Part shown: positions 18,022 through 27,722 of the stretch, in pieces
Numbering within the stretch: the first letter of the stretch is position 1
Layout of the letters: every line of letters begins with the position of its first letter
From: Eubacteriaceae bacterium
Lineage (GTDB): Bacteria; Bacillota; Clostridia; Lachnospirales; Lachnospiraceae
Assembly (NCBI GenBank): GCA_910575665.1
Contig: CAJTFB010000013.1
Location: 31,859 to 95,858, forward strand
DNA: 64,000 bases
Reading direction: 5' to 3'
Made by a program: the position numbers and the translations under genes
Notes under the pieces: model-generated
The model's input: only the letters and a program-made list of their open reading frames with translations
What the model was told of the DNA's origin: nothing
Databases searched by the model: none

Positions 18022-20133
18022 TTACAGAATTTCTTTATAGCTATTGAGGTTCGTAAAAGCCGTCTGATTGATCGAGTATCTCTTCTCTGGAAGATCTATA
18101 ACATCCTCAACGTTTCCTTTAAAAATGTCCTTTGCTACTACCTTATGATCAACTATAAACTTCAATTCGCTGCTGCTCTTTGCATTGTCACCAAGTACAA
18201 GTTGTATCTTCTTATAATCTTCATAGAAGTATTCCTGCAAAAGCGGAATGACCGACTTCTCAAAGATTGACTGCAACTTTTCAATCGTGGCATTCTCCCC
18301 CTGAAGTTCCGTAAAAAAGGCATGTCCGATGGTGTGCTCTCTATCATACAAGAATGTGATACGCTCATTTATCTTCTCAAGCATTGCTGCCACATTCAAA
18401 TCTTCTACCTTATCCGCATGAATGTCTACAAGCACCTGTGTATCCGGCATCATTTCGATAAACTGGAATCGTCTACGAAGTGCAGTATCCATCAGTGCAA
18501 TAGAACGATCTGCCGTATTCATCGTTCCCAATATGTAGACATTAGATGGAACAGTAAATTCCTTACCTGAATATGGTAATACAGCGGATGCCTCTTCTGG
18601 CATTCCCTCTCTCTTTGTGCACTCTATCAGAGTAATCAATTCTCCGAATATTTTAGAGATATTTCCGCGATTGATTTCATCAATAATAAAAATATGTGGT
18701 TCGGCAATACATTTTTCCGCCTTTTCACAAAATTTCTTAAATATTCCCGGTTCTATGGTATATCCAATTTCCCCTTTTACATCATCGACTACAGGTTTAA
18801 TGCCTTCTATAAACTCCTCATAGCCGTATGACTGATGAAATGTAGTAAATGCAATCCTTCCTGCTTTCTTAAGTTCATTATATCTTGCCATTACAGCAGC
18901 ATAATCTGTAAGCTCTTCCCGTGACATTCCATCACAGATTGCTACTGCATAGATTGCAGAATTATAGGTTTTTCCTGTTCCAGGAGGGCCATACAATATT
19001 AAATTTTTATCATATGCCATGTTATATGCTTCTTCCATTTCCTGGAACACACCCCTTTCCTCTAATTTTTTAATTGCTTCCATCAATGGCTCTCTCAGTT
19101 TATAGCTAAATGTGCCTTCACTACCTGTCGGTAAAGCTTTACCCCAAAACAAAACCGGCCAATACTGATTTTCCCCAGTTTCTCTAGTATGAAGTGGGCA
19201 GTTTGTTTCCTTATGTACTGCCTCAGCCACATGAGTCGCATTCCTATTATAGTGCGAAGCAGCGCTTCCATACTTATTTGCAATCTGCTTGCAAGAGGCA
19301 ACTCCACCCATTAAATACAAATAATATATAGTATCGAGCCATGTACGTTTTACCAGGTTTTCATCACCAAGTATCCTCTCATATTCCTCTTCTATAATCC
19401 CCGGGTCATATTCAGAAAGACTTGGAAAATACTCCATTGTTTCAATACCAATCACATACTCATAATAAGGAATAAGAGCTTCTATCACTTTTGATATCTC
19501 TGTGTGATAATATAGATTTGTCTCATCGCCTTTGCGTTCAACAAATTTGCATATTTGTACTTTCTTTATCTTGCCGCTAACCACTTCCTGTTTTATTTCT
19601 TCTTGAGATTCATTGATAACGACAGGATTTCCCCATTCATTGCTACCAGACACATAGACAAGCCCTGCTGCCGTATTAAGCGGAAGATCTAAATGTGAAT
19701 GATACTGACTCATCTCCTCCTTATTTGTACCATCATTTTTTATTTCCAAGCTGACTCTATATCTCGTGCTATCTTTCTTAATTCGTTCCACAAAAACAGA
19801 AATACTTATCGGAATATCAGCATATTTACTATACTTAAGCTGCGCCCACAAATATCGTCGCGTCTTGATATTCGAGCTATCAAGCCAAGTCATTGGCATA
19901 TATTTATCTAACTTATATTTTTCGGCAAAAACTGTCGCCATTTTTTTTAGTTCAGCAATTGCAACTCGTCCTCTTTGCTTCACCTCTAAAAGTCGTTGTT
20001 TTTCTTTTTCCTCAATTCCATCCGCCTCAGGATTTGAATATGGAACACCTGCATTGTCCCTTAAGTAATTTAATACTCCAATATAATTAACCTCTGTATT
20101 TTCTTCAAATGTTATCCCGTACTGATTATCCAA
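18022..20133 (-). CDS. mcrB: McrB-type GTPase of a type IV restriction system
   Basis: This protein of about 703 residues has an N-terminal MrcB/DUF3578-like domain (about 60-240, with SISVFVERIKK and AAGLVYVSGSNEWGNP). A linker and an AAA+ motor follow: Walker A GPPGTGKT (about 382-389), Walker B IFIIDEINRGNISK, and NTADRSIALMD, which corresponds to the McrB signature. I prefer TTG at 20133, since AGAGGTGAT precedes it by six bases; GTG at 20142 is the alternative. The N-terminal domain should set target specificity. Confidence 0.92.
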   Translation of the reverse strand: MDNQYGITFEENTEVNYIGVLNYLRDNAGVPYSNPEADGIEEKEKQRLLEVKQRGRVAIAELKKMATVFAEKYKLDKYMPMTWLDSSNIKTRRYLWAQLKYSKYADIPISISVFVERIKKDSTRYRVSLEIKNDGTNKEEMSQYHSHLDLPLNTAAGLVYVSGSNEWGNPVVINESQEEIKQEVVSGKIKKVQICKFVERKGDETNLYYHTEISKVIEALIPYYEYVIGIETMEYFPSLSEYDPGIIEEEYERILGDENLVKRTWLDTIYYLYLMGGVASCKQIANKYGSAASHYNRNATHVAEAVHKETNCPLHTRETGENQYWPVLFWGKALPTGSEGTFSYKLREPLMEAIKKLEERGVFQEMEEAYNMAYDKNLILYGPPGTGKTYNSAIYAVAICDGMSREELTDYAAVMARYNELKKAGRIAFTTFHQSYGYEEFIEGIKPVVDDVKGEIGYTIEPGIFKKFCEKAEKCIAEPHIFIIDEINRGNISKIFGELITLIECTKREGMPEEASAVLPYSGKEFTVPSNVYILGTMNTADRSIALMDTALRRRFQFIEMMPDTQVLVDIHADKVEDLNVAAMLEKINERITFLYDREHTIGHAFFTELQGENATIEKLQSIFEKSVIPLLQEYFYEDYKKIQLVLGDNAKSSSELKFIVDHKVVAKDIFKGNVEDVIDLPEKRYSINQTAFTNLNSYKEIL

Positions 20134-20215
20134 TCGTATCACCTCTATACTTTATATATATGTGCCTAGCTCGACGGCACCAATTGTAGTGCTACCAACG
20201 TAAACCTTTCTCCTG

Positions 20216-20545
20216 CTACTTCCTTGTCAATCCATAGCTCTCCCGAATCATCCGCTTAACATCCTCCTCTGGCACAGTGCCGTCTAAAATGATCGAATTC
20301 CAATATTTCTTATTCAGATGATAAGCTGGAATCACCGAATCAAATGCCTTACGCCAGAAATCCCGCCATTCGGGATCACACTTGACATTGATCCATATAT
20401 TTCCCTCCCGCTCAAAGATCCAGGCAAATACCTTACGGCTGTCGTTATGGCGGATCACCGTCCAGTTTGGGTCCCGAAAGGGATAATCCTCATAGCAGCC
20501 GCCCAATGACAGGCAATACTGAATAGCGTCTTGTCGTGTCCTCAT
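20216..20545 (-). CDS. MmcQ/YjbR-family protein
   Basis: This 109-residue protein has the YjbR pattern (YCLSLGGCYEDYPF near the start, KCDPEWRDFWRKAF and NKKYWNSIILDGTVP in the middle). The fold resembles the CyaY/YjbR double-wing DNA-binding fold, but its role is unknown. GGAGG before ATG at 20545 fixes the start; the open frame extends 15 codons further upstream. Confidence 0.85.
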   Translation of the reverse strand: MRTRQDAIQYCLSLGGCYEDYPFRDPNWTVIRHNDSRKVFAWIFEREGNIWINVKCDPEWRDFWRKAFDSVIPAYHLNKKYWNSIILDGTVPEEDVKRMIRESYGLTRK

Positions 20546-20684
20546 TTTTTTCCTCCGGTGCTCAAAGTTCCCAATCTGTTTTATGTTCATTAAAACTTAT
20601 TCTATCATAAATCATTACCTCTTTCCATCTTTTTCTACTCCCCTCCTCTTTTCCTGATTCCAGCACCCCAGGACGCTCAAACGA

Positions 20685-20713
20685 TTGACACCAACCTCTC
20701 CCTATGTTAAGAT
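20685..20713 (+). promoter_or_regulatory. Promoter of the amino-acid ABC operon
   Basis: TTGACA at 20685-20690 and TAAGAT at 20708-20713 are separated by exactly 17 bases. They lie about 95 bases upstream of the binding-protein gene. Confidence 0.7.
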
Positions 20714-20807
20714 ATTCCTTGTTATGATATTACATACCGTCCTGTTTTCTGTCCCATGAAGGATCTGGCAAAACACCGGCGGTACAAGAAAAGAAGCGAG
20801 GTATATT

Positions 20808-21623
20808 ATGAAAAAGAAATTACTGGCATTACTGCTTATGAGCGCATGTGTATTCACATCCCTTACCGGCTGCGGCGGGGAAGATGCAAAAGAAGGACAG
20901 ACATCTTCCGGCGGACAGAAATTCACCGTAGGATTTGACGCGGAGTATCCACCTTATGGTTTTAAGGACGACAATGGGGATTACACCGGCTTTGACCTGG
21001 AACTGGCTGCCGAAGTGTGCAAATTAAACAACTGGGAACTAGTCAAACAGCCCATCGTCTGGGACAACAAGGACAACGAACTGAATTCCGGCGCCCTGGA
21101 CTGCATCTGGAACGGTTTTACGATGAATGGCAGAGAGGATAAATACACCTGGTCCGATCCTTACGTTGACAACAGCCAGGTGGTAGTTGTGGCAAAAGAT
21201 TCCGGCATCTCTGCTCCCGCCGATCTGAAGGATAAAACCGTCGGTGTTCAGGCCGCATCCGCTGCCCTGGATCTTCTGAAGAGCGACGAAGAGGGCGGAC
21301 AAAAAGCACTTTCCGACACCTTCAAGGCACTTCAGGAGTTTGCTGACTACAACACCGCTTTCGTGGAGCTGGAGGCAGGTTCCATCGATGCCATCGCCAT
21401 GGATATCGGTGTGGCACAGTACCAGATCAAAAACCGCGGAGACGGCAAATACATCATTCTGGAGGAGCACCTCAACTCAGAAAAATATGCCATAGGATTC
21501 AAACTCGGCAACGAAGAACTTCGTGACAAAGTGAACAAATCCCTTCACGACCTGAAAGCGAATGGCAAATTTGATGAGTTGGCAAAGAAATATGAATTAA
21601 GCGAAATGACCTGCTTAGAATAA
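20808..21623 (+). CDS. Amino-acid ABC transporter substrate-binding lipoprotein
   Basis: This 271-residue family 3 solute-binding protein has a lipoprotein signal with lipobox LTGC near residue 23. A Ser/Gly-rich tether follows, then VGFDAEYPPYGFKDDNGDYTGFDLELA, the classic start of polar amino-acid binders. It delivers substrate to the permease and ATPase encoded directly downstream. Substrate is not determinable; cystine- or glutamine-type binders look alike. Confidence 0.93.
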   Translation: MKKKLLALLLMSACVFTSLTGCGGEDAKEGQTSSGGQKFTVGFDAEYPPYGFKDDNGDYTGFDLELAAEVCKLNNWELVKQPIVWDNKDNELNSGALDCIWNGFTMNGREDKYTWSDPYVDNSQVVVVAKDSGISAPADLKDKTVGVQAASAALDLLKSDEEGGQKALSDTFKALQEFADYNTAFVELEAGSIDAIAMDIGVAQYQIKNRGDGKYIILEEHLNSEKYAIGFKLGNEELRDKVNKSLHDLKANGKFDELAKKYELSEMTCLE

Positions 21624-21636
21624 GGAGCAATTACAT

Positions 21637-22284
21637 ATGAGTTTTTCCATGATGCTTTCCCAGATGTCTGAGGGTATGTTAAATACCCTCGGCGTCTTTA
21701 TTCTCACCCTTCTGTTTTCCATGCCCCTCGGTTTTGTAGTGGCATTTGGCAGAATGTCAAAATGTCGGCCGGTCAGCGGCTTTACCCGCATCTTTATTTC
21801 CATCATGCGGGGGACGCCTCTGATGCTGCAGCTTATGGTGGTGTACTTTTTTCCCTATTACCTGTTCGGTCTTTCCATCGGAGCCTGGCGGTTTCCTGCC
21901 ATCATCCTTGGATTTTCCATTAACTATGCGGCATATTTCGCCGAAATATACCGCTCAGGAATCGAAGCGATCCCAAAGGGACAGTACGAAGCCGCTGCCA
22001 TCCTGGGCTACAACAAGGTCCAGACCTTTTTAAAGATCATTCTTCCCCAGGTCATCAAGATCATTCTTCCTTCGGTGACCAACGAGGTCATTACCCTCGT
22101 CAAAGACACCTCTCTTGCCTACTCCCTTTCCTATATAGAAATGTTCAGCATAGCAAAGCAGATCGCCGCAAGAGAGACCACTCTGATGCCTTTTGCCATC
22201 TCCGCTGTCTTCTATTACATCTTCAACCTTCTGGTAACATTTGTGATGGAAAAGCTGGAGAAAAAAATGAATTACTATAAATAG
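21637..22284 (+). CDS. Amino-acid ABC transporter permease
   Basis: This 215-residue HisM/GlnP-type permease has about five membrane helices and the EAA loop [21 protein letters not shown]. The RGTPLMLQL segment is typical. It starts 13 bases after the binding protein gene and is followed eight bases later by the ATPase, a compact importer operon. Confidence 0.95.
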   Translation: MSFSMMLSQMSEGMLNTLGVFILTLLFSMPLGFVVAFGRMSKCRPVSGFTRIFISIMRGTPLMLQLMVVYFFPYYLFGLSIGAWRFPAIILGFSINYAAYFAEIYRSGIEAIPKGQYEAAAILGYNKVQTFLKIILPQVIKIILPSVTNEVITLVKDTSLAYSLSYIEMFSIAKQIAARETTLMPFAISAVFYYIFNLLVTFVMEKLEKKMNYYK

Positions 22285-22292
22285 AGGAGGAA

Positions 22293-23057
22293 ATGGCTTT
22301 GAATTATCTACTGGAAATGAATCATGTAAAAAAATCCTTTGCGGATCTGGAAGTGCTCAAGGATATTTCCCTAAAGGTAGCGGAGGGCGAAGTGCTCTCT
22401 ATCATCGGTCCCTCCGGTTCCGGCAAATCCACCCTCCTGCGATGTGCCACCCTGCTGGAGAAAATGGATTACGGAGATCTGAGCTATCTGGGCAAAACTG
22501 CTGCCTTCATCTGGGGAAATACCTGTGTCTATGCCAAAAATGCAGAACTTGAGACCATAAAAGAATCCTTTGGACTGGTTTTTCAGAACTTTAACCTGTT
22601 TCCTCACTACACCGTTATAAAAAATATTACGGACGCGCCTCTTCATGTGCAGAAACGCCCAAAGGCAGAAGTCATGAAAGAAGCAGTAGATCTTTTGCAG
22701 AAAATGGGGTTGAGCGATAAAGCGGACTATTATCCCCACCAGCTCTCCGGCGGACAGCAGCAACGCGTCGCCATCGCCAGAGCACTGGCGCTGAACCCAA
22801 AGGTTCTCTTCTTCGACGAACCAACCTCTGCGCTGGATCCGGAACTCACCGGAGAAGTCCTGAAAGTGATCCGCTCCCTGGCAGAAGCCAAAATGACGAT
22901 GGTGATCGTAACCCACGAGATGGAATTCGCCAAAAATATATCTGACCGTATCATTTTCATGGATCAGGGCGTGATCGCAGTGGAAGGCACTCCAGAAGAG
23001 GTATTCCATTCCGATCATGTGAGGATGAACGAGTTTCTGGGAAAACTGAATCGGTAA
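22293..23057 (+). CDS. Amino-acid ABC transporter ATP-binding protein
   Basis: This 254-residue ATPase has Walker [11 protein letters not shown]-loop [10 protein letters not shown], signature LSGGQQQR, Walker [13 protein letters not shown] and H-loop VTHE. It is of the GlnQ/HisP class and powers the importer encoded upstream. A hairpin at 23066-23085 (GGGAGGG pairing with CCCTCCC) follows and may end the operon. Confidence 0.96.
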   Translation: MALNYLLEMNHVKKSFADLEVLKDISLKVAEGEVLSIIGPSGSGKSTLLRCATLLEKMDYGDLSYLGKTAAFIWGNTCVYAKNAELETIKESFGLVFQNFNLFPHYTVIKNITDAPLHVQKRPKAEVMKEAVDLLQKMGLSDKADYYPHQLSGGQQQRVAIARALALNPKVLFFDEPTSALDPELTGEVLKVIRSLAEAKMTMVIVTHEMEFAKNISDRIIFMDQGVIAVEGTPEEVFHSDHVRMNEFLGKLNR

Positions 23058-23065
23058 GATGCAAA

Positions 23066-23095
23066 AGATGGGAGGGGCCAGTCCCTCCCATTCTC
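23066..23095. terminator. Hairpin between convergent operons
   Basis: GGGAGGG and CCCTCCC pair around GCCAGT between the importer operon and the TPR gene. Only a short T-rich tail follows, so termination strength is uncertain. Confidence 0.5.
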
Positions 23096-23098
23096 TAT

Positions 23099-24844
23099 CT
23101 AATCTCTCATAGCTTCCTCCAGAAACTGTTTAAAATCCTTTTCTGGGTAATTCTCTGTATATATCTTCTCAAGGCTTTTATAACAACTATCTGTTTTCGG
23201 ATGATTCCATCCAAGTTTGAAAAAACAAATCTTATATGCTTTCAAATAATAAATTACTGCTTCCTTATACTTTCCCTGTTTATCATATAAATACGCCAGA
23301 TTATTATAACACGTAGCTGTGTCCAGATGCTCTTCTCCCAGTATCTTTTCTTTTACACTAAGGCTCTTTTCATACAGTTTTTCCGCTTCCTTATACCTTC
23401 CCTGCCTCTCGTACACCCCTGCCAGATTATTATAGCTCGTGGCTGTGTCCGGATGCTCCTCTCCCAATATCTTTTCTGTTATTCTCAGGCTCTTTTCATG
23501 CAGTTCTTCCGCTTCCTTATATCTTCCCTGCCTCTCGTACACCTCTGCCAGATTATTGTAGCTCTCAGCTGTGTTTGGATGCTCTTCTCCCAGCACCTTT
23601 TCTTTTATCCTTAGGCTCTTTTCATACAGCTCTTTCGCTTCCCTATACTTTCCCTGTAGGGTATACACCCCAGCCAGATTATTGTAGCTTGCAGCTGTGT
23701 TTGGATGCTCCTCCCCTTGTACTTTTTCATGTATTCTAAGACTCTTTTCATACAATTCTTCCGCTTCTCTATACCTTCCCTGTAGGGTATACAGCACTGC
23801 CACATTATTATAATATGTAGCTATTCCTGGATGCTTCTTTCCCAATATCTTTTCATTGATACTAAGGCTCTTTTTATACAATTCTTCTGCATCCTTATAC
23901 CTTCCTTGATCCTGATATACCCCTGCCAAATTATTATAACACGTGGCTGTTTTCGGATGTTCCTCTCCCTGTTCTTTTACATGTATTTTCAAGCTCTTTT
24001 CATACAGTTCTTCCGCTTCCCTGTATCTCCCCTGGCTTTCATACACCCCTGCCAGATTATTGTAGCTCTCAGCTGTGTCAGGATGCTCCTCTCCCAACAC
24101 CCTTTGTCTTATACTCAAACTCTTTTTATCCAGCTCCTCTGCTTCCTTATACCTTCCCTGGCCCTCATACACCTCTGCCAATTCAAAATAAATTTCTGCC
24201 ATCTCCAAATGTTCTGGACCAAGCAGTTTCTCTTTTATCTTTCGCGCATGCAACAGCATTTTTTCACTCTCAGAATAATGCCCTTTGTCTTTCTCCTCTT
24301 TTGCCTGCTCGATCAAAACATATGCCTCTGCTAATTTTTGTTTTAATGCCTCCGGTTCCTCCACATTCTCTAACACCAGTTCATCTTCTTCAGGAATGAT
24401 TTTTTCCTCTTTAACTGGTTCTGTCTCATGATCATCAAATAAAATGCGGAGCTTTACAAAAGAGTAAAAATCATATGCTCCACATACCAGGCTGTCATCC
24501 CCGTAAGGGGTGATAAGAAAGATGAAATTTTTTCCGAGCCCATCAATCATATCCCTGCTAAAATTCAAACGCTTCAAACTCTCCTCATCCTGTAATGCAA
24601 GATGAAAGTTGGCGATCATAAATACCTTTGTCTCCGGCAGACTGAGAACCCATTCCTGCAGATCACGAAAAATATAAGCCCCTGGACGTTGCTTATAATC
24701 GTAGACTTCTACTGCCCCTTTCCGGTAAATCCCGACAATTTCCTTTTGCATCTGCTCCTCTGCCACCACCAGATACAACCCCTGCTCTGAATTATTTATG
24801 ATCCATCCCAGTGTCTGGAATCCATCCTGTCTATTCTCTGACAT
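23099..24844 (-). CDS. TPR protein with an N-terminal degenerate NTPase-like domain
   Basis: This protein has 581 residues. Residues 1-145 form a compact alpha/beta domain without Walker A. It has the pattern [21 protein letters not shown] ... AYDFYSF that I associate with the N-terminal domain of many bacterial STAND/TPR proteins. Residues 166-211 are a loose TPR. From 212 on, eight full 42-residue kinesin-light-chain-type repeats occur (consensus [32 protein letters not shown], in parts), plus a partial ninth from 548. The start overlaps the ATPase gene by 14 bases, so the two proteins probably act together. Function is not known; a defence sensor role is inference. Confidence 0.85.
   Translation of the reverse strand: [581 protein letters not shown]
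23204..24211 (-). repeat. Eight 126-bp tandem coding repeats (TPR units)
   Basis: The DNA encoding residues 212-547 of the TPR protein is a head-to-tail array of eight 126-bp units. Many share long near-identical stretches such as the CTTCCTTATACCTTCCCTG segment read on the plus strand. Unit number could change by recombination. This is coding repetition, not a CRISPR array. Confidence 0.9.
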
Positions 24845-26144
24845 CTTGAATCAACCCCTGTTCCCTGAAAAATTTAATAACCAACGGATGTACATTATGC
24901 CACCGTTTTCCGTTATATTCCAACACTACGGAGGCCTGGAGCATATTCAGCAGCATCTCCTTGTCTTCGATGCGTTCCTTGTTCTCATTATATATATTTA
25001 ATAAAAACGTATAATCCTTTTCCTCGATCCGTCTTGTCAGGAAGGTCTTTACCTCTTCCAGGGCACGCCCTGCATCTTCCATAGAGACTGTATCACTCCC
25101 CCTGCGCTTTGCCCGGTTTGCCGATGTATTGATCACATGAAACAGATCCCGGAGGGAACCTCCCGTATACTGAATCAGTAAATCCACAACGCCACTCTCA
25201 AACAGGGCTAGATCTGCGCGCTTCTTTACGATATCACGTATGATATCTATACCATCCTGGAAAAGCTCGCCTTCTATCGTCTCAATCTTTATCATAGGCA
25301 GTGTCTTGGTTGTAAAATAACTATCCATCGCCGAAAATCTTTTGTCATAAGAAAGACCGATGGGAAAAGTATAGATCACCGGAAAGGTCATTCCTGAAAG
25401 AATCGCCGCGTAATTATAAAATACCTTCCATGCGTCTTCCGGATTCAGTTTATCCAAATCCTCAAAAATAATGATCGGATGCTTACCACCGGTTCTGCCG
25501 GTGATTTTTTCCGCTACCTTCCTTAAGATCCCGATCCATTCACTGGAACGAATACTTATCTTATGTCTGTATTCTTTTCTTCTCTCTTCGTTCAATTTCA
25601 AGTCTGCCTTGATTTTTGCGAAGACATTTAGTAATCCTGCCAGTATCCCTCCGGTTTCGATAGACATCCCTGTCTCCACAGAAACTCCCCCTATTTCCTG
25701 GGACATCAACGTTTCTGTTCCCTCGTGCCAAAAATTCTTAATGTTCTCAAGAACATCCTTCTCAATCTCACATTTTAATTCTTCCGCAATTTTTAACAGA
25801 GCTTCCCCCATCAATATAAAAAGATCAGAATATACAATATTAAACAGATCCAAATCCAGACTGCAGTTAACGGTCTTCACGGGATATCCGTCAACAGCCA
25901 GTCTTTCGGACATTCTATTTAACTCCGTACTTTTTCCGCATCCTCTGTGCCCCAATAGCAGGTAGGCGTCGCGTTCATCAAAGCTCCGGCAACTGTCATA
26001 TATATCCTCAATGGGAGAATCGTACTTATCACTTGTACGATATTCCATCGTATTGTCACAGTAAAATTCTTCCATCTGATCTGCCCGCAGGGGAGCCGGG
26101 GAAAAAGCATTTAAAATTTCCGAAATTCGATCTGCATATTTCAT
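24831..26144 (-). CDS. P-loop ATPase partnered with the TPR protein
   Basis: This 437-residue protein has Walker A LLLGHRGCGKSTEL (about 63-76) and Walker B PIIIFEDLDKLN (about 226-237). A GGSLRDLFHVI stretch resembles the sensor-2 region of Orc/STAND-like ATPases. A C-terminal winged-helix-like end reads EYNGKRWHNVHPLV. Residues 140-180 are rich in glycine and hydrophobics. AGGAGG precedes ATG at 26144. It is the first gene of a two-gene operon with the TPR protein. It may be a switch ATPase; target unknown. Confidence 0.8.
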   Translation of the reverse strand: MKYADRISEILNAFSPAPLRADQMEEFYCDNTMEYRTSDKYDSPIEDIYDSCRSFDERDAYLLLGHRGCGKSTELNRMSERLAVDGYPVKTVNCSLDLDLFNIVYSDLFILMGEALLKIAEELKCEIEKDVLENIKNFWHEGTETLMSQEIGGVSVETGMSIETGGILAGLLNVFAKIKADLKLNEERRKEYRHKISIRSSEWIGILRKVAEKITGRTGGKHPIIIFEDLDKLNPEDAWKVFYNYAAILSGMTFPVIYTFPIGLSYDKRFSAMDSYFTTKTLPMIKIETIEGELFQDGIDIIRDIVKKRADLALFESGVVDLLIQYTGGSLRDLFHVINTSANRAKRRGSDTVSMEDAGRALEEVKTFLTRRIEEKDYTFLLNIYNENKERIEDKEMLLNMLQASVVLEYNGKRWHNVHPLVIKFFREQGLIQDVRE

Positions 26145-26232
26145 CTATTATTTCCTCCTGAAATTTTTTCAATTTCTATTATATATTATGCTATCCAAAT
26201 CTGCAAAGCATTTTTCCGATAGACGAAGATTT

Positions 26233-26403
26233 TTACAGCCATACGCCCCAGTCTCCATAATGGAATGTGCCACTACCATGATGAAGTTTTCCGTCTGCCT
26301 TCAACTGCCCAAATGCTTCTCGCATACGTATCAATATTTCAGGCTTTATATCCAATGAATGATGAATAACAATGCGTTTCCTCCCAATGACGATATTCAC
26401 TAA
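26233..26403 (-). other. Overlapping short frame, possible gene remnant
   Basis: A minus-strand frame overlapping the 3' end of the kinase gene reads VIGRKRIVIHHSLDIKPE ... HHGSGTFHYGDWGVWL up to a stop at 26233. The composition is protein-like rather than random. No good start or ribosome site is seen, so it may be the tail of a lost gene. I do not recognise it. Confidence 0.25.
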
Positions 26404-27013
26404 TAATGTAAGTTTTTGTGTCTATTTTATCTATTGTAAACCAGTGGTCCATTCTTTTATCTATTTCTTCAATTTTTTTATTTTTAACATTTACTTCAAC
26501 TTCAGTTATGTCAAACCAATAATCTTCATCAATAAGAAGATAGTCAATTTTATAATTCTGACACTGTCTCAATATTTCAGCATTATCCCTGCGCACTGCT
26601 TCTAGTGTACACCCCGCATCATCGATTCGATCTTCTATTACACATGCATACTTTTTAATATCATCAAAATGATTCTTAATATACTTATCACTCATAACTA
26701 GGCAATAATATTTTATATTGTCCAAATACTCTGGTTCAAAATCTTTCGACCAATCAAAAGGTATATAACATCCTTCCACAATAAGATTCTGCTTATTCTC
26801 AATCGCCGTCTTAATGATTTCGGTCACGATCGGCCATAGATAATCTGTCAGAGCACTCTCGGCACTCACGGGAGTAAGCTCCGTATTTCCGCTTCGAATA
26901 AGTCCCATTTTTAAGTGGTCTATAGATAAATACGGATACTTATATTTTTCCAGTAATTTTTGGGCAAGCGCCGTCTTTCCTGTATGGGACGCTCCTGTAA
27001 TCAAAATTATCAT
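26339..27013 (-). CDS. Small P-loop kinase-like protein
   Basis: This 224-residue protein opens with Walker A ITGASHTGKTALAQKLL. It resembles zeta-toxin/2-phosphoglycerate-kinase-like or adenylate-kinase-like small-molecule kinases, with LIVEGCYIPFDW in the middle. The C-terminal 60 residues are specific to this group. AAGGAGG precedes ATG at 27013. The neighbour at 27078 is another P-loop kinase, but the two are not similar beyond the motif. Substrate unknown. Confidence 0.7.
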   Translation of the reverse strand: MIILITGASHTGKTALAQKLLEKYKYPYLSIDHLKMGLIRSGNTELTPVSAESALTDYLWPIVTEIIKTAIENKQNLIVEGCYIPFDWSKDFEPEYLDNIKYYCLVMSDKYIKNHFDDIKKYACVIEDRIDDAGCTLEAVRRDNAEILRQCQNYKIDYLLIDEDYWFDITEVEVNVKNKKIEEIDKRMDHWFTIDKIDTKTYIISEYRHWEETHCYSSFIGYKA

Positions 27014-27077
27014 TGGATCCTCCTTATTCTCTTTATACAACCAGCTTTTCCAGCACCTCTACAATTTCCTATTCCTT

Positions 27078-27626
27078 TCAAGTGGTCAACACAATAGAAT
27101 TAATATTTTGTATCTGCTCTATGATAAAATCTACGTTTTCTTTAACAGATTTTGTTCCATCAATTCGTAAAACAGGACATTTTAAAGACTGCACCCATTC
27201 TTCAACAGTATTCTCGGATCTTGATTTAATAAGATCAAAGAATTTTTCTTCTTGCTCATGTAAATCTCCACCTTTTAAAATTCTTTCACCAAATTTCTGA
27301 AAAGAACGATCTCTAACCCGCTGTATTCGAATATCCTTTGGAACATCAATTAATACAACATATTGAAAAAACGGATAGATATTTTCTCCATAATCTCCTT
27401 TTACAGAGGCAAAAACAAAGTTTTCATGTGCCCTTATCTCACTCCTAAGCAACCTTTCTACCTCCTCACGAGAACGTGGATTGGCATAAATATAATCTGG
27501 GTCTGTTTTAGGAAAATATAAATCCTCATTATCTATAAAGTGAAAATGCAGCTTTTTCGCAAGAGCTTTGCCTACTGTACTCTTTCCGCTGCCATTTAAG
27601 CCACATACGATAATCCCTGTTCCCAT
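27078..27626 (-). CDS. AAA/shikimate-kinase-like nucleotide-binding protein
   Basis: This 182-residue protein has Walker A CGLNGSGKSTVGKALA and a downstream DNEDLYFPKTDPDY acceptor-side loop. The RVRDRSFQKFGERI lid-like segment is typical of small-molecule kinases of the shikimate-kinase/AAA_18 type. The start at 27626 has AAAGGAGG. Substrate is unknown. It is the first gene of a run with the kinase at 26339. Confidence 0.75.
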   Translation of the reverse strand: MGTGIIVCGLNGSGKSTVGKALAKKLHFHFIDNEDLYFPKTDPDYIYANPRSREEVERLLRSEIRAHENFVFASVKGDYGENIYPFFQYVVLIDVPKDIRIQRVRDRSFQKFGERILKGGDLHEQEEKFFDLIKSRSENTVEEWVQSLKCPVLRIDGTKSVKENVDFIIEQIQNINSIVLTT

Positions 27627-27722
27627 AAGTTCCTCCTTTAAAAGTCCCATTATTATAACGATATAAATAGTATAACACAAAACATATGGAATTGGTAAAC
27701 TAATTGAAATTCTTCAGAATAA

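Noticed and set aside
22293..23057. Possible insertion in the amino-acid importer ATPase between Walker A and the Q-loop
   Set aside because: This spacer length is usual in related polar amino-acid ATPases of Clostridia, so it is not odd.
23204..24211. Regular direct repeats that could suggest a CRISPR array
   Set aside because: The 126-bp period equals 42 codons, the frame is open throughout, and the translation is a clean TPR array.
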